From Haliovirga abyssi (GTDB lineage: Bacteria > Fusobacteriota > Fusobacteriia > Fusobacteriales > Haliovirgaceae): a stretch of 64,000 nucleotides of DNA. The notes below the pieces were generated by a model. The model searched no databases. It had not been told where the DNA came from and was given only the letters and a program-made list of their open reading frames with translations. Of this stretch, positions 35,663 to 44,693 are shown one piece after another; positions within the stretch are counted from its first letter, which is position 1; the number at the start of each line of letters is the position of its first letter. The stretch is from NCBI RefSeq assembly GCF_030295325.1, contig NZ_AP027059.1, forward strand, positions 1,298,637 to 1,362,636, given 5' to 3'. The position numbers and the translations under genes are program-made.

Positions 35663-36382
35663 TCAGTTAGATTTTTCAAATCTCTTTAATATCTCGTCGA
35701 ATTTCCCATTTTTTCTAATTTTTTTTAATCCAGCATTAAAATCTTTAACCATTTTTTCTGAATCTTTATTTTTTTTAGTAAAAAGTAAATGTAATGAATT
35801 AGTAGATAATTCACCTATTTTATTTTTATATCTATTATTCTTTAATCCTCTCATATAATATTTAAAAACTCTATTTTCAACAGCTATTACATCTACTATA
35901 CCAGCTTTATATATTTTTATTAGATTTTTCGCCATAGAAACTTTTATCTTTTTTAAATTACTTTTCTCAAACTCTTCTGTATAAAAGTACCCTGAAACAA
36001 CACCTATCTTATATCCTTTTAAATCTTTTAAAGTATTATATTTTATATTTTTATAACTAAAAAAACTAACAGTTACATCTAGTATTTTATCAGTAAACAG
36101 ATAATCTTCTTCACGTTTTACACTATAATATCCTCCTAAAACAGCATCATATATACCTTCTTTTACTAAAGCCAAAACTCTCTTCCACGGCATAAATTTT
36201 ATTTCACAATTGTATCCTTCTTCTTTTAATGCTTCTCTTACTATTTCACTTAAAATCCCTTGATTCTTTAAAGAGTTCCCATAATATGGTTCCCATTCAT
36301 CTGTTGCCAATACAATTGTTTTTTCTGAAAAAGAATTAGTAAATAGAATTATAAAGCTAAATAAGATTATTATTTTTTTCAT
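35663..36382 (-). CDS. Periplasmic amino-acid-binding protein (SBP family 3), copy 2
   Basis: 239 aa with the same signal peptide and fold as copy 1. Differences cluster in ligand-pocket candidates: ATDEWEPYYGNS against ATDEWAPYHGSS, and STNSLHLL against SSDSFYLL. The two copies may therefore bind different solutes (inference). No transporter subunit is adjacent. Confidence 0.85.
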   Translation of the reverse strand: MKKIIILFSFIILFTNSFSEKTIVLATDEWEPYYGNSLKNQGILSEIVREALKEEGYNCEIKFMPWKRVLALVKEGIYDAVLGGYYSVKREEDYLFTDKILDVTVSFFSYKNIKYNTLKDLKGYKIGVVSGYFYTEEFEKSNLKKIKVSMAKNLIKIYKAGIVDVIAVENRVFKYYMRGLKNNRYKNKIGELSTNSLHLLFTKKNKDSEKMVKDFNAGLKKIRKNGKFDEILKRFEKSN

Positions 36383-36444
36383 ATTACACCTCCACTCTTT
36401 TATATGCAGCGTATAATTTTTATAATAAATTTAAATTCTATTTA

Positions 36445-36473
36445 ATTATACTTTATAAATGAAGGAAAATCAA
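36445..36473 (-). promoter_or_regulatory. Predicted promoter of binding protein copy 2
   Basis: Minus-strand TTGATT (36468-36473), 17-bp spacer, TATAAT (36445-36450), duplicated with the gene. Confidence 0.7.
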
Positions 36474-36507
36474 AATTTTATTTTTAAAGTTTAAAAATAT
36501 ATCATAT

Positions 36508-36544
36508 CTTATTTTTTAAATAAATTTATACTTTCCTAGTAAAT
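36508..36544 (-). repeat. Interspersed repeat, copy 4
   Basis: Minus strand TACTAGGAAAGTATAAAT then a diverged TTATTTAAAAAATAAG. It directly follows the T-tract of the kinase terminator. Confidence 0.7.
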
Positions 36545-36580
36545 TAAAAAGATGACCTCTATAGACTCTAGAGATCATCT
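36545..36580 (-). terminator. Intrinsic terminator of the injection-system operon
   Basis: Thirteen-base arms (36550-36562 and 36568-36580, wobble pairs included) followed by TTTTTAATTT on the minus strand, 85 bp after the kinase gene. It marks the downstream end of the accessory locus. Confidence 0.8.
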
Positions 36581-36664
36581 AATTACTAATAAAGCGAATT
36601 ACTTTTATAAAAACAAGCCACAATTAAAATATACAATAAAAAGTTTTTTATCTTACCATAATAC

Positions 36665-37504
36665 TCATCTCATTATCAATTTTAATTCTTTTCTTAACAC
36701 CTTTATGTTTTTAGCTCTTTTTTTATAATCTAAATCCATATTTTTCAATATTATCTTATCTAATAATTCAACTTTATCTTTCCTTTTTTCTAAAAACAAC
36801 TCATCCTCAACAACTCTATTTTTCGCCAAAATAGGGATTTTCTTATTCAGCATATAATATATTGTAGCCGCAATACTATATACATCTGAATAATAACCCT
36901 GTTTTGTATCATCTTCATAAAATTCTATTGGTGAAAATCCATTACTTATATTTATCCTTTTATTTTTTGAGTTTATATGACTTACTGCTCCAAAATCCAA
37001 TAATATTGGTCCATCTTTTGTTATAATTATATTATTTGGCTTTATATCTCTATGTATATATTTTTTCTTATGCAGATACTCAATTGCATCTAATATTGGA
37101 TATATATTTTTACAAATCTCTTTTTTTATATTTATTTTCCTTGCCTGTATATACCTCTCATAATCTAATCCTTTATAATATTTCGTCACTATATATACAG
37201 TATTATTTTCCTCAAATATTTCTTTGAATTTTACTATATTTTTATGTGATATCTCTTTTAATACTTTTCCTTCTTTTCTATAAGACTCTTTTGCTTCTTC
37301 TAAAATCCCTTTGTTTTTATTCACAACTGTTTTATTATCTAAGTCTCTAAAGCAACCTTTTACAAACATCTCTTTTATTACAAACATTTTATCAGTTTTC
37401 AATTCTACACATAAATATATATTTGATATATCTGTTCCTGCTATTCTCTCTTTCACTTCATATTTATCTTTTAATTTTATCCCTTTTTTTAATGATAATT
37501 CCAA
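36665..37504 (-). CDS. Serine/threonine protein kinase (Hanks type)
   Basis: 279 aa. Catalytic residues are intact: K44 in FVIKEM, HRDIKPNN (151-158) and DFG (170-172), with an activation-segment GFSPIEFY. The glycine loop is degenerate (AGTDISNIY). There is no transmembrane or sensor domain, unlike PpkA or PknB. By position it is the kinase partner of the FHA and PP2C proteins in this injection-system locus, analogous to PpkA in type VI secretion control. Last gene of the locus. Confidence 0.9.
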   Translation of the reverse strand: MELSLKKGIKLKDKYEVKERIAGTDISNIYLCVELKTDKMFVIKEMFVKGCFRDLDNKTVVNKNKGILEEAKESYRKEGKVLKEISHKNIVKFKEIFEENNTVYIVTKYYKGLDYERYIQARKINIKKEICKNIYPILDAIEYLHKKKYIHRDIKPNNIIITKDGPILLDFGAVSHINSKNKRINISNGFSPIEFYEDDTKQGYYSDVYSIAATIYYMLNKKIPILAKNRVVEDELFLEKRKDKVELLDKIILKNMDLDYKKRAKNIKVLRKELKLIMR

Positions 37505-37512
37505 TTTACCTC

Positions 37513-39732
37513 CTAAAAAATACCCAATATCTTTTTCTTCTTTTTAGCATCTTTTATGCTTTTTTCCATTTCCATATACTCTTTTGTCTTTTCCAAACTT
37601 AAATAACTATTTTTTGCTATTTCATAATTTGCTATTGCATCATCATATTTCTTTTGTTTGAAAAATGTATCTGCTAATTCTTTATAACTATTTGCTTTAA
37701 AATATTCTCTTTCTTCTTCTACTTTTTTTAATTTTATATCTAATTTTCCTGCTTCTTCATACTTTTGTACCTCTTGATATGTTTTCTTTGCTTTTTCATA
37801 TTTTTCCTTTGCTCCATCAAAATCTTTTGCTCCCAGTGAGCTATCTCCATCAGATTCTATGCTTTCTGCATCTTTTATCTTTGCCTGTTTTAATAATGAT
37901 AAATTAACTAGTACTAATTTATCATTAACATCTTTTTCTTTTAAATTAAGTCCAACCTCTTTATATATGGCTTTTGACTCTTCATATTTACTTTTTGATC
38001 CTGCTAAATCTTCTCCTGTTTTTAATTGGTCTCCTTCACTTTCTAAATTTATTGCTGTTAATATCCTTTTTATCTTCTCTAATTTATCTTTCATTTTATT
38101 CTCTTTTTCTTTAGATTTAGCTTTCTTATAACTTTCTTTTGCTAATTCAAATTTTTCTATTGATTTTATATACTTTTGATTATTATATAACTCTTCTCCA
38201 GCATTTTCGTCTTGTTTTGCATTATTCAATATCTTAGATTTTTCTAGTTTTGACGTTATCTCTTTTGTATCATATTTTTTCACTTTCAAAAAATGTTCTT
38301 TTGCTAATCCATATTTTTCTATTGATTTATCATAATTTTCATTTGAAAAATATATATCTCCTACCTTCTCCAAATCTTTTGCTTTACTCATAGTTTCCAC
38401 ATTAAATATACTATTATCTATACTCTTACTATCTGCACCTTCTATTCCATCCAATAATTCTTTTGCTTTTATATAATTTAATTTTGCGTTTATATAGTCA
38501 CCTGATTCATAATAACTATTAGCTATTAACAATAATTTGTCTGATTTTTCTAATTTCTCTGTTGTTTTTATTTTACCTTTTACTCTATCTTCATCTTCCT
38601 TCTTATCTAATTGAGTATATACCGCTAACGCTTCATTATAATTTTCTTTTGCAGTTACATAATCTTTTTTTAATAAACTATCATCTCCATTTTTTTCTAC
38701 ATCTTTTGTTTTTTGAAATTCTACTTCTTTCTCTTTTAATTTTTCTGATTTTAGCTGTTCTAACTTTAATTTTTTAGCCTTTAATTTTTCCAATTTTAAT
38801 TTTTCAGCTTTTAATTTTTCTAGTTTTAGCTTTTCAGCTTTTAATTTTGATATTTTCATTTGCTGCATTTTACTCTTTGCTATTTTTATTTTATTTAAAT
38901 GATTTCTAAATAATAATACCCCTACTATTAATACTATCACTAATGAAGCTGCCACTATCGTCTTTGTATTTACAATGCTTTTCTTTACATTTTCTATAAA
39001 TATTTTCTGGATTGATATTGATACTATTGTATAATTATTTAGATGCGGATTCTCTTTTTCTAGCATCATATTCTCTAAATTCATTACAAAGCTCTCTACA
39101 TCTTCACTTGCTTTTAATATATCTCCTATTTCTATATCTTTCATATTTTCCCAATATCCTACTGTTGCTAATAATAGCATATCGCCTTCTTTTAATTCAA
39201 TTTTTTTATTACTTATATTCATTTTTAACTGTTTCTTTTTCCCTAAATACTCATATAAATTATTTTTTTCTATATTTTGGTTTATATTATTTTTTTCTAC
39301 TTTCCCTAATTTTAGCATTAACTCTGCTACACTATGGTCTTTTGTTCTATAAAGTAAATTGTCTTTTCTATAATGATACAATCTTGTATTACCTATACTT
39401 CCATAAATAATCGAATGATAATCACTTATTATTACAACTATACTTGCTTTTAATAAATTTATTCTTGTTTCTTTTAATAACATCTCATTTGCTGTCTTCA
39501 AGTATCGCTTTAATGTTTTCTTACTCATTTTTGGATTTTCTGTGAAATCTTCTATTATACTTCCTGCCACTATTTCAGCACTTAATTTTTCTTCATCTGT
39601 GTCTAATCCATCAGCTAATAACCAACATCCATAGTCATCTAATTCTACATATGCAAAATAATCTCTATTACTTTTTTTACTCCCTTCATTTGTTACAAAT
39701 TTAGTTATAAATTTACTATTTTCTTTTCTCAT
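37513..39732 (-). CDS. Degenerate PP2C-like, transmembrane, TPR/coiled-coil protein
   Basis: 739 aa in three parts. Residues 1-245 align with PP2C phosphatases (NRDYF, LLADGLD, TKDHSVAE), but key metal Asp positions are changed: LATVGYW where CSDG is usual, NNYT where DNAT is usual. One transmembrane helix follows (about 250-272). Then comes a lysine-rich coiled segment built of KLKAEK-type repeats (about 290-340), and roughly seven TPR-like repeats to the C-terminus. It may sense or recruit phosphoproteins rather than dephosphorylate them. It ends 8 bp before the kinase gene. Confidence 0.8.
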   Translation of the reverse strand: MRKENSKFITKFVTNEGSKKSNRDYFAYVELDDYGCWLLADGLDTDEEKLSAEIVAGSIIEDFTENPKMSKKTLKRYLKTANEMLLKETRINLLKASIVVIISDYHSIIYGSIGNTRLYHYRKDNLLYRTKDHSVAELMLKLGKVEKNNINQNIEKNNLYEYLGKKKQLKMNISNKKIELKEGDMLLLATVGYWENMKDIEIGDILKASEDVESFVMNLENMMLEKENPHLNNYTIVSISIQKIFIENVKKSIVNTKTIVAASLVIVLIVGVLLFRNHLNKIKIAKSKMQQMKISKLKAEKLKLEKLKAEKLKLEKLKAKKLKLEQLKSEKLKEKEVEFQKTKDVEKNGDDSLLKKDYVTAKENYNEALAVYTQLDKKEDEDRVKGKIKTTEKLEKSDKLLLIANSYYESGDYINAKLNYIKAKELLDGIEGADSKSIDNSIFNVETMSKAKDLEKVGDIYFSNENYDKSIEKYGLAKEHFLKVKKYDTKEITSKLEKSKILNNAKQDENAGEELYNNQKYIKSIEKFELAKESYKKAKSKEKENKMKDKLEKIKRILTAINLESEGDQLKTGEDLAGSKSKYEESKAIYKEVGLNLKEKDVNDKLVLVNLSLLKQAKIKDAESIESDGDSSLGAKDFDGAKEKYEKAKKTYQEVQKYEEAGKLDIKLKKVEEEREYFKANSYKELADTFFKQKKYDDAIANYEIAKNSYLSLEKTKEYMEMEKSIKDAKKKKKILGIF

Positions 39733-39783
39733 CTATTTTTCCTCTCCCTATTTAATTTTATTTTATTTTATATTATTTTTCTT

Positions 39784-42700
39784 TTATCCTTTTACTTTCT
39801 CTTGACCTGGTTTACTAATGGTTATCATCCCAGCCCACATGCAACTACACATTGATTTATCTGTTAATACTGGTATATACCCTATCGTTACTTTTTGATG
39901 CGGATTACTCCAAGGTGCTACTACTTGCGGAATACACGGCATTGGTTGTAATTTCCCATTCGCTGCCGCTGTTGCTGCTGCTACTTGTGGATTTGCCATG
40001 CTTTTACATTGCCCAAATGGAGATATATTTGCCATTGGTTTATTATCCATCATTGTCGCTACCAGCTGCCCGCCTATTGTTACTTTCATATTTTGCATTA
40101 CTGTTAAACTCCCACTGCTACTTCCAAATGGACATTTTAATTTTGCTCCCTGACATACATATTTTATTCCCATTAGACTTTGACTTGCTCCGCTTGATGA
40201 ACTTCCATCTTTATCTTTTTTCCTCTCTCTTTTTTTACTTTCACTTTTTTCATTTTCTGCTACTGCTTCCTCTGCTTTTTCTTTTTCCTCTTCCTCTTTT
40301 TCATTTTCAGCTTTCGTCTTTAAGCTTAATAATTCATCTGATTGAATAAATAAAAATCCATTCTCTATTCTCTCATCTAGCTTTATATAACTATTTTCCT
40401 CTATCTCTTTTACTTTTGATAACTCCTCTTCTCTTACTCCATTACTTATTTTTCCATTTTTCAATATATATGGTGGCTCTAATTCTAACCATATTCCGTG
40501 ATTTCCCTCTTTAAAATTATCTATCTTTATTATTTTATTAGCTTCTTTTGAAGATTTTATTAATACTTTCCTATACAATGGTAATTTTTCAAATATATTT
40601 CCATCTCTATCTTTATAAAGATATCTGTTTATTTCATCTGCAAAATCTATATCTTTTCCTACTCCTTTTCCATCTATATCTATTTTAGTAAAGCCTATGT
40701 TTTCTCCTAATTTATATGGTATATATACTTTTGTTCCTATTTGCAATCTTTTAGCTTCATCTTTTGTAAATGACTGTCCTTTTTTATTTAATAACTTTCT
40801 CCATTTTGAACCTAATCCTAAATATTTTTCTGATATCTCATATAACGTATCTCCTTTTTTTACCTCATATACCTCTTTTGCTCTATGACCATATCTCTCC
40901 TCTAGTTCTATTGGTAATGATATGTTATAATCTCCATTTTTATAATTCCATATCTCTATTTTATAGAAATCTCTTATTATTAATTTTTCTTCATATAATT
41001 TTACTGATGTATCTTTAACATCTTTTCTTATTAATATTGTTAATTTATCATCTCCTAAATCATAAAGATATATTCTCCCTGCTTTGTCTGCTAATAATTG
41101 ATATCTTAATCCTTTTTTGCATAACTTCATCAATAATTGTGTATCTTCTGTTTTTAATTTTGATTTTACGAAACTTTCTTCTGATTTTATTTCATCTTCT
41201 GATATATCTTTTTTATCTATTATTACCATTCCTTTTCCCAATGTATTCATATTTACTATTAATGGTGCTCCATTTACTATATTATATTTTATCCCTTTAT
41301 TTGAGCTCATTCCTGTTCTGTCTTTACTACCAAACAGCACTCCATATCCTACCCCTAAATCTATTCCATAATCTTCATTTCTAAATTCTTTTATTAATAA
41401 TTTTTCTCCATAATTTTTTCCATAGACTATTTCCAATTCACTATTTTCTAAATCATATATATAGCTATTCTTTTTCTTATCTTCATAATAATATTTTTCT
41501 CCATCCTCTTTTACATAACTTATATTTTCTCCTAATCTTTCTTTATTACCATTATTATATTTCAAATAAATACATTCTTGTTGCCATTTATCTTCTTTTG
41601 AATATTCATAAGTCGATATTGGCATTATTTTAAATTCATATCCTTTTTCATCTATATTTTTCTCTTTTTTTATTGAGCCTAAAATTATATTTTTATCTAA
41701 TAAGTCTATCCCATAATCTTTCCTTTTATATTCTTCTATTTCTAATATATTCCACTCTTCTCCAAATTCTCCATAATATATTGTTACTGTTGGATTTTTA
41801 AAATGTCCAAAAAAACTACTTATTTTATATACATATATTACACTTAATATTTTATCTTCCTTACGTTGTATCTCTATATATATTTTCCCATCCTTTGATA
41901 ACTTTTTTATTCTATCTTTGTAACTTTTTTTATTTTCTTTTATTATAGTTTCTATTGCTTTCTCTGATTTCAATTCTAATTCCTCTAAAAAATCTTCTAT
42001 TTCAATTTGATTTTTTATATCTGTTCCTAATTCAAATTCATCTATCTTTATATATTCTGTCATTTTTTCTTCATTAAAACTCTTTCTATTATTTGTATTT
42101 GATAATATACTTATTTCTCCACTTGATTCTTTTTTATCTTCGTAGCTTCCTTTTAGTTGGTTGTAATTATTATAACCTTCTGCTATTGAAACTTTTATAC
42201 TAAAATCTAACCCTATTAATTTTCCAACTATATATTTACCAAAAATATCCTTTCTATCTGAAAATTTAAATTGTATCTCTACTTTATCAAATCCTATATT
42301 TTTAACTTTATAATATTTACTTATATCTATATTATCTAATCTATTTCCTATCTCTTTTTTATCAAAAGGATTCAATTCTTTTAATAAATAACTCTTTAAA
42401 TCTTCTGAATTACCAAATTCATCCAATGTTATATCTAATTTTAATATCTCTTCCTTTAATTTGTTTATCTTATTATCGTCAAACTTCCACTCTAATTCGT
42501 CATACCCTCTATAATTTGATTTACTCATTTTTATCTTAGAAGATAAAAAATCACTTAATAATAAATTTACTATATAATCATCGCTATATTCTTCTACTAA
42601 TTCTCCTTCTTCATTTAAGTAAGTGGCAAATTTACATTCAAACGAATACTCTTTTAACACTTCTTCTGGATAATTTGAACTTTTTTTCAATTTATTTGAT

Positions 42701-44667
42701 TTTGTTTTATAGATATATTCTATTAGGTTTTTATTGATTTTATAGTTATCTTGTATGTTTTTTATTATTTGTAATAAATTTACAAAATAATTCTTCTCTA
42801 CGTTACTTATTGTATTATAAAATTCTTCAAACTCCTTTTTCTCTTTTTTATTCAATTCTTCTTTTTCCCACTTTGATAATAATTCATTATATATTATTAT
42901 TATCTCATTAGAAAAATTAGTTGAATAAACTCCTGGAGTAATTGAATAGCCTCCTGAGGAAATTAATGTATTGTATAATATTAAATTTTTACTCTTTATT
43001 TTATAACCTTCTCCTATATTCTCCAATTTATAATTTTTCATATTACAATCTAATATTGCTTCTGAATTATCTTTCTTTTTATTTATTTCTACTCTTTCTT
43101 TATTTAATATTTCTCCTGATGTCTCCTTTAATAAATAGATAAAATCTGATTCTTTTAACTTTATTTTCTTCCCATCTTTATCTTCTATTTCCAGTCTGTT
43201 TTCTGCAACTTCTCCTATTACATCTCCTTTTTCTGTTATATATCCTATCTCTTTTAATCCATTATATACTCGTTTGTAGTTTGAATCTTTTAATAAATTA
43301 AATAATACTCCTATTGCTGCTCCTATTCCTAAAGCTATTAATCCTGGTAATACTCCTGTCCCTAATAGTACTCCTCCTATTAATTCATATGCTACTCCTA
43401 TACTTATATTCTTTACTGTCTCTACTGTTATCTCTCCTGCATTTTTATACTTCTTATCTATATCATCATATGTAAATTCTACATAATCTTTTATATTTGA
43501 ATCTTTTGAATAAAATACTGCTCCTTTTTCTCCATATAATAATCCACTTAATCCTGATAAATCTCCTCCTTCATTTAATCCTACAAATCTTATATTGCTA
43601 TCCTTATTTTCATATTTTATTTTACTATATACTAATTGCAATACATCCATTTCATCTGGTAGTATCTCTTTTTCATCATTTTTGCTACCTTTATATGCTA
43701 TTACTATCTCTTTTTCTTTTTTCAATACTAATACTTTAAAATCTGTATTTGACATATTAAATTTTCTTATTAAGCTTATTTCTTGTGTTCCTGACTTCTC
43801 TTTTTCCTTTAACTCTTTATACTCCTTTTCTGTTAGCTCTTTTTCTAATCTCCCTACTAATTTTTTATCCTTAACTCCCCCTATATTTTTTCCTAATAAT
43901 CCTCCTGTTGATACAGCAGATAATGCCCAATTTTTTCCTCCGCCTTTATTTATTGCTGTTGATATATCCTTTATTTGGCTACCTGTTGGGACTAAACTTA
44001 ATATTGCTTTTTCACTTCCTTCTAATATATCTTTTTTGACACTCTTTTCTAATAATTTAAAACCGCTTTCTACTCCCTCTTCTGCAAATTTTAAATTTAC
44101 TCCTATTGGTATTAGATTGCTTGCTACATCTACTACTGTCATTGCTATTTTTAATTTTGCTTGTTTTTCTTTTGTTTTCTCTATCTCTTCTCTTGTGGGA
44201 TATAACTTTGGTCTATTTGATTTATTATCTTTTCCTACCATTTCACACATTCCATCATATAAGCTATCTTTAAAATCTGATATTACTTTATATTGATCTC
44301 CTCCATAGATTACTTCCCAACCTTTTAATTCTTTTCCTTTTCCTGATATGTCTTCTATACATTCCATTCCTAAGCCTGCTTTTCTTCTCATGTTTTCATA
44401 ACCAATAGATGTATCTTTTTCTGTTAATTCTTCTATTGATTTATTATATGCATTTGGTATGTAAATATATTTCCAATCTTCTTGATTTTTATCATCAAAT
44501 CTTATAAATGATTTTGGCGTTAGTAGGTCTTTTAGTTTGAAAAAACTTTTTGACCCATCTTTATTAATTTTCATTAATTCTGTAAATTGCCAATCCAAAT
44601 TTGTTAAATTACTAAAAACCAGTAATTCTTTATCTGTTATTTTTGTTGAATTATTAATATTTTCCAT
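39784..44667 (-). CDS. Giant effector/spike protein: lipase-like, membrane segment, LysM, PAAR-like DUF4280
   Basis: 1,627 aa from the ATG at 44667, placed by the extended AAGGAGATGAT site. An N-terminal lipase-like region includes EIVIAYKGS and GLNEGGDLSG (about 355-365), where the nucleophile serine of GxSxG is Asn. A glycine-rich hydrophobic stretch (about 415-455) could insert in membranes. Repeated YGIxL motifs fill the middle. A LysM domain (about 1265-1315, VKKGDTLYEISEKYLG) and an acidic/basic linker lead to a C-terminal DUF4280 PAAR-like tip (about 1496-1627) with several Cys. It probably caps the VgrG spike and delivers its N-terminal cargo. Confidence 0.85.
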   Translation of the reverse strand: MENINNSTKITDKELLVFSNLTNLDWQFTELMKINKDGSKSFFKLKDLLTPKSFIRFDDKNQEDWKYIYIPNAYNKSIEELTEKDTSIGYENMRRKAGLGMECIEDISGKGKELKGWEVIYGGDQYKVISDFKDSLYDGMCEMVGKDNKSNRPKLYPTREEIEKTKEKQAKLKIAMTVVDVASNLIPIGVNLKFAEEGVESGFKLLEKSVKKDILEGSEKAILSLVPTGSQIKDISTAINKGGGKNWALSAVSTGGLLGKNIGGVKDKKLVGRLEKELTEKEYKELKEKEKSGTQEISLIRKFNMSNTDFKVLVLKKEKEIVIAYKGSKNDEKEILPDEMDVLQLVYSKIKYENKDSNIRFVGLNEGGDLSGLSGLLYGEKGAVFYSKDSNIKDYVEFTYDDIDKKYKNAGEITVETVKNISIGVAYELIGGVLLGTGVLPGLIALGIGAAIGVLFNLLKDSNYKRVYNGLKEIGYITEKGDVIGEVAENRLEIEDKDGKKIKLKESDFIYLLKETSGEILNKERVEINKKKDNSEAILDCNMKNYKLENIGEGYKIKSKNLILYNTLISSGGYSITPGVYSTNFSNEIIIIYNELLSKWEKEELNKKEKKEFEEFYNTISNVEKNYFVNLLQIIKNIQDNYKINKNLIEYIYKTKSNKLKKSSNYPEEVLKEYSFECKFATYLNEEGELVEEYSDDYIVNLLLSDFLSSKIKMSKSNYRGYDELEWKFDDNKINKLKEEILKLDITLDEFGNSEDLKSYLLKELNPFDKKEIGNRLDNIDISKYYKVKNIGFDKVEIQFKFSDRKDIFGKYIVGKLIGLDFSIKVSIAEGYNNYNQLKGSYEDKKESSGEISILSNTNNRKSFNEEKMTEYIKIDEFELGTDIKNQIEIEDFLEELELKSEKAIETIIKENKKSYKDRIKKLSKDGKIYIEIQRKEDKILSVIYVYKISSFFGHFKNPTVTIYYGEFGEEWNILEIEEYKRKDYGIDLLDKNIILGSIKKEKNIDEKGYEFKIMPISTYEYSKEDKWQQECIYLKYNNGNKERLGENISYVKEDGEKYYYEDKKKNSYIYDLENSELEIVYGKNYGEKLLIKEFRNEDYGIDLGVGYGVLFGSKDRTGMSSNKGIKYNIVNGAPLIVNMNTLGKGMVIIDKKDISEDEIKSEESFVKSKLKTEDTQLLMKLCKKGLRYQLLADKAGRIYLYDLGDDKLTILIRKDVKDTSVKLYEEKLIIRDFYKIEIWNYKNGDYNISLPIELEERYGHRAKEVYEVKKGDTLYEISEKYLGLGSKWRKLLNKKGQSFTKDEAKRLQIGTKVYIPYKLGENIGFTKIDIDGKGVGKDIDFADEINRYLYKDRDGNIFEKLPLYRKVLIKSSKEANKIIKIDNFKEGNHGIWLELEPPYILKNGKISNGVREEELSKVKEIEENSYIKLDERIENGFLFIQSDELLSLKTKAENEKEEEEKEKAEEAVAENEKSESKKRERKKDKDGSSSSGASQSLMGIKYVCQGAKLKCPFGSSSGSLTVMQNMKVTIGGQLVATMMDNKPMANISPFGQCKSMANPQVAAATAAANGKLQPMPCIPQVVAPWSNPHQKVTIGYIPVLTDKSMCSCMWAGMITISKPGQEKVKG

Positions 44668-44693
44668 TTTTAATATCATCTCCTTTTTATTAT

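Larger units (their letters stand above)
35646..36495. repeat. 850-bp tandem duplication, unit 2
   Basis: Second unit of the binding-protein duplication, in direct orientation and directly abutting unit 1. Confidence 0.85.

Noticed and set aside
39852-44296. Several long plus-strand open frames opposite the giant effector
   Set aside because: They are leucine/serine-rich complements of a lysine/glutamate-rich gene, have no ribosome sites, and recur opposite every such gene in the locus.
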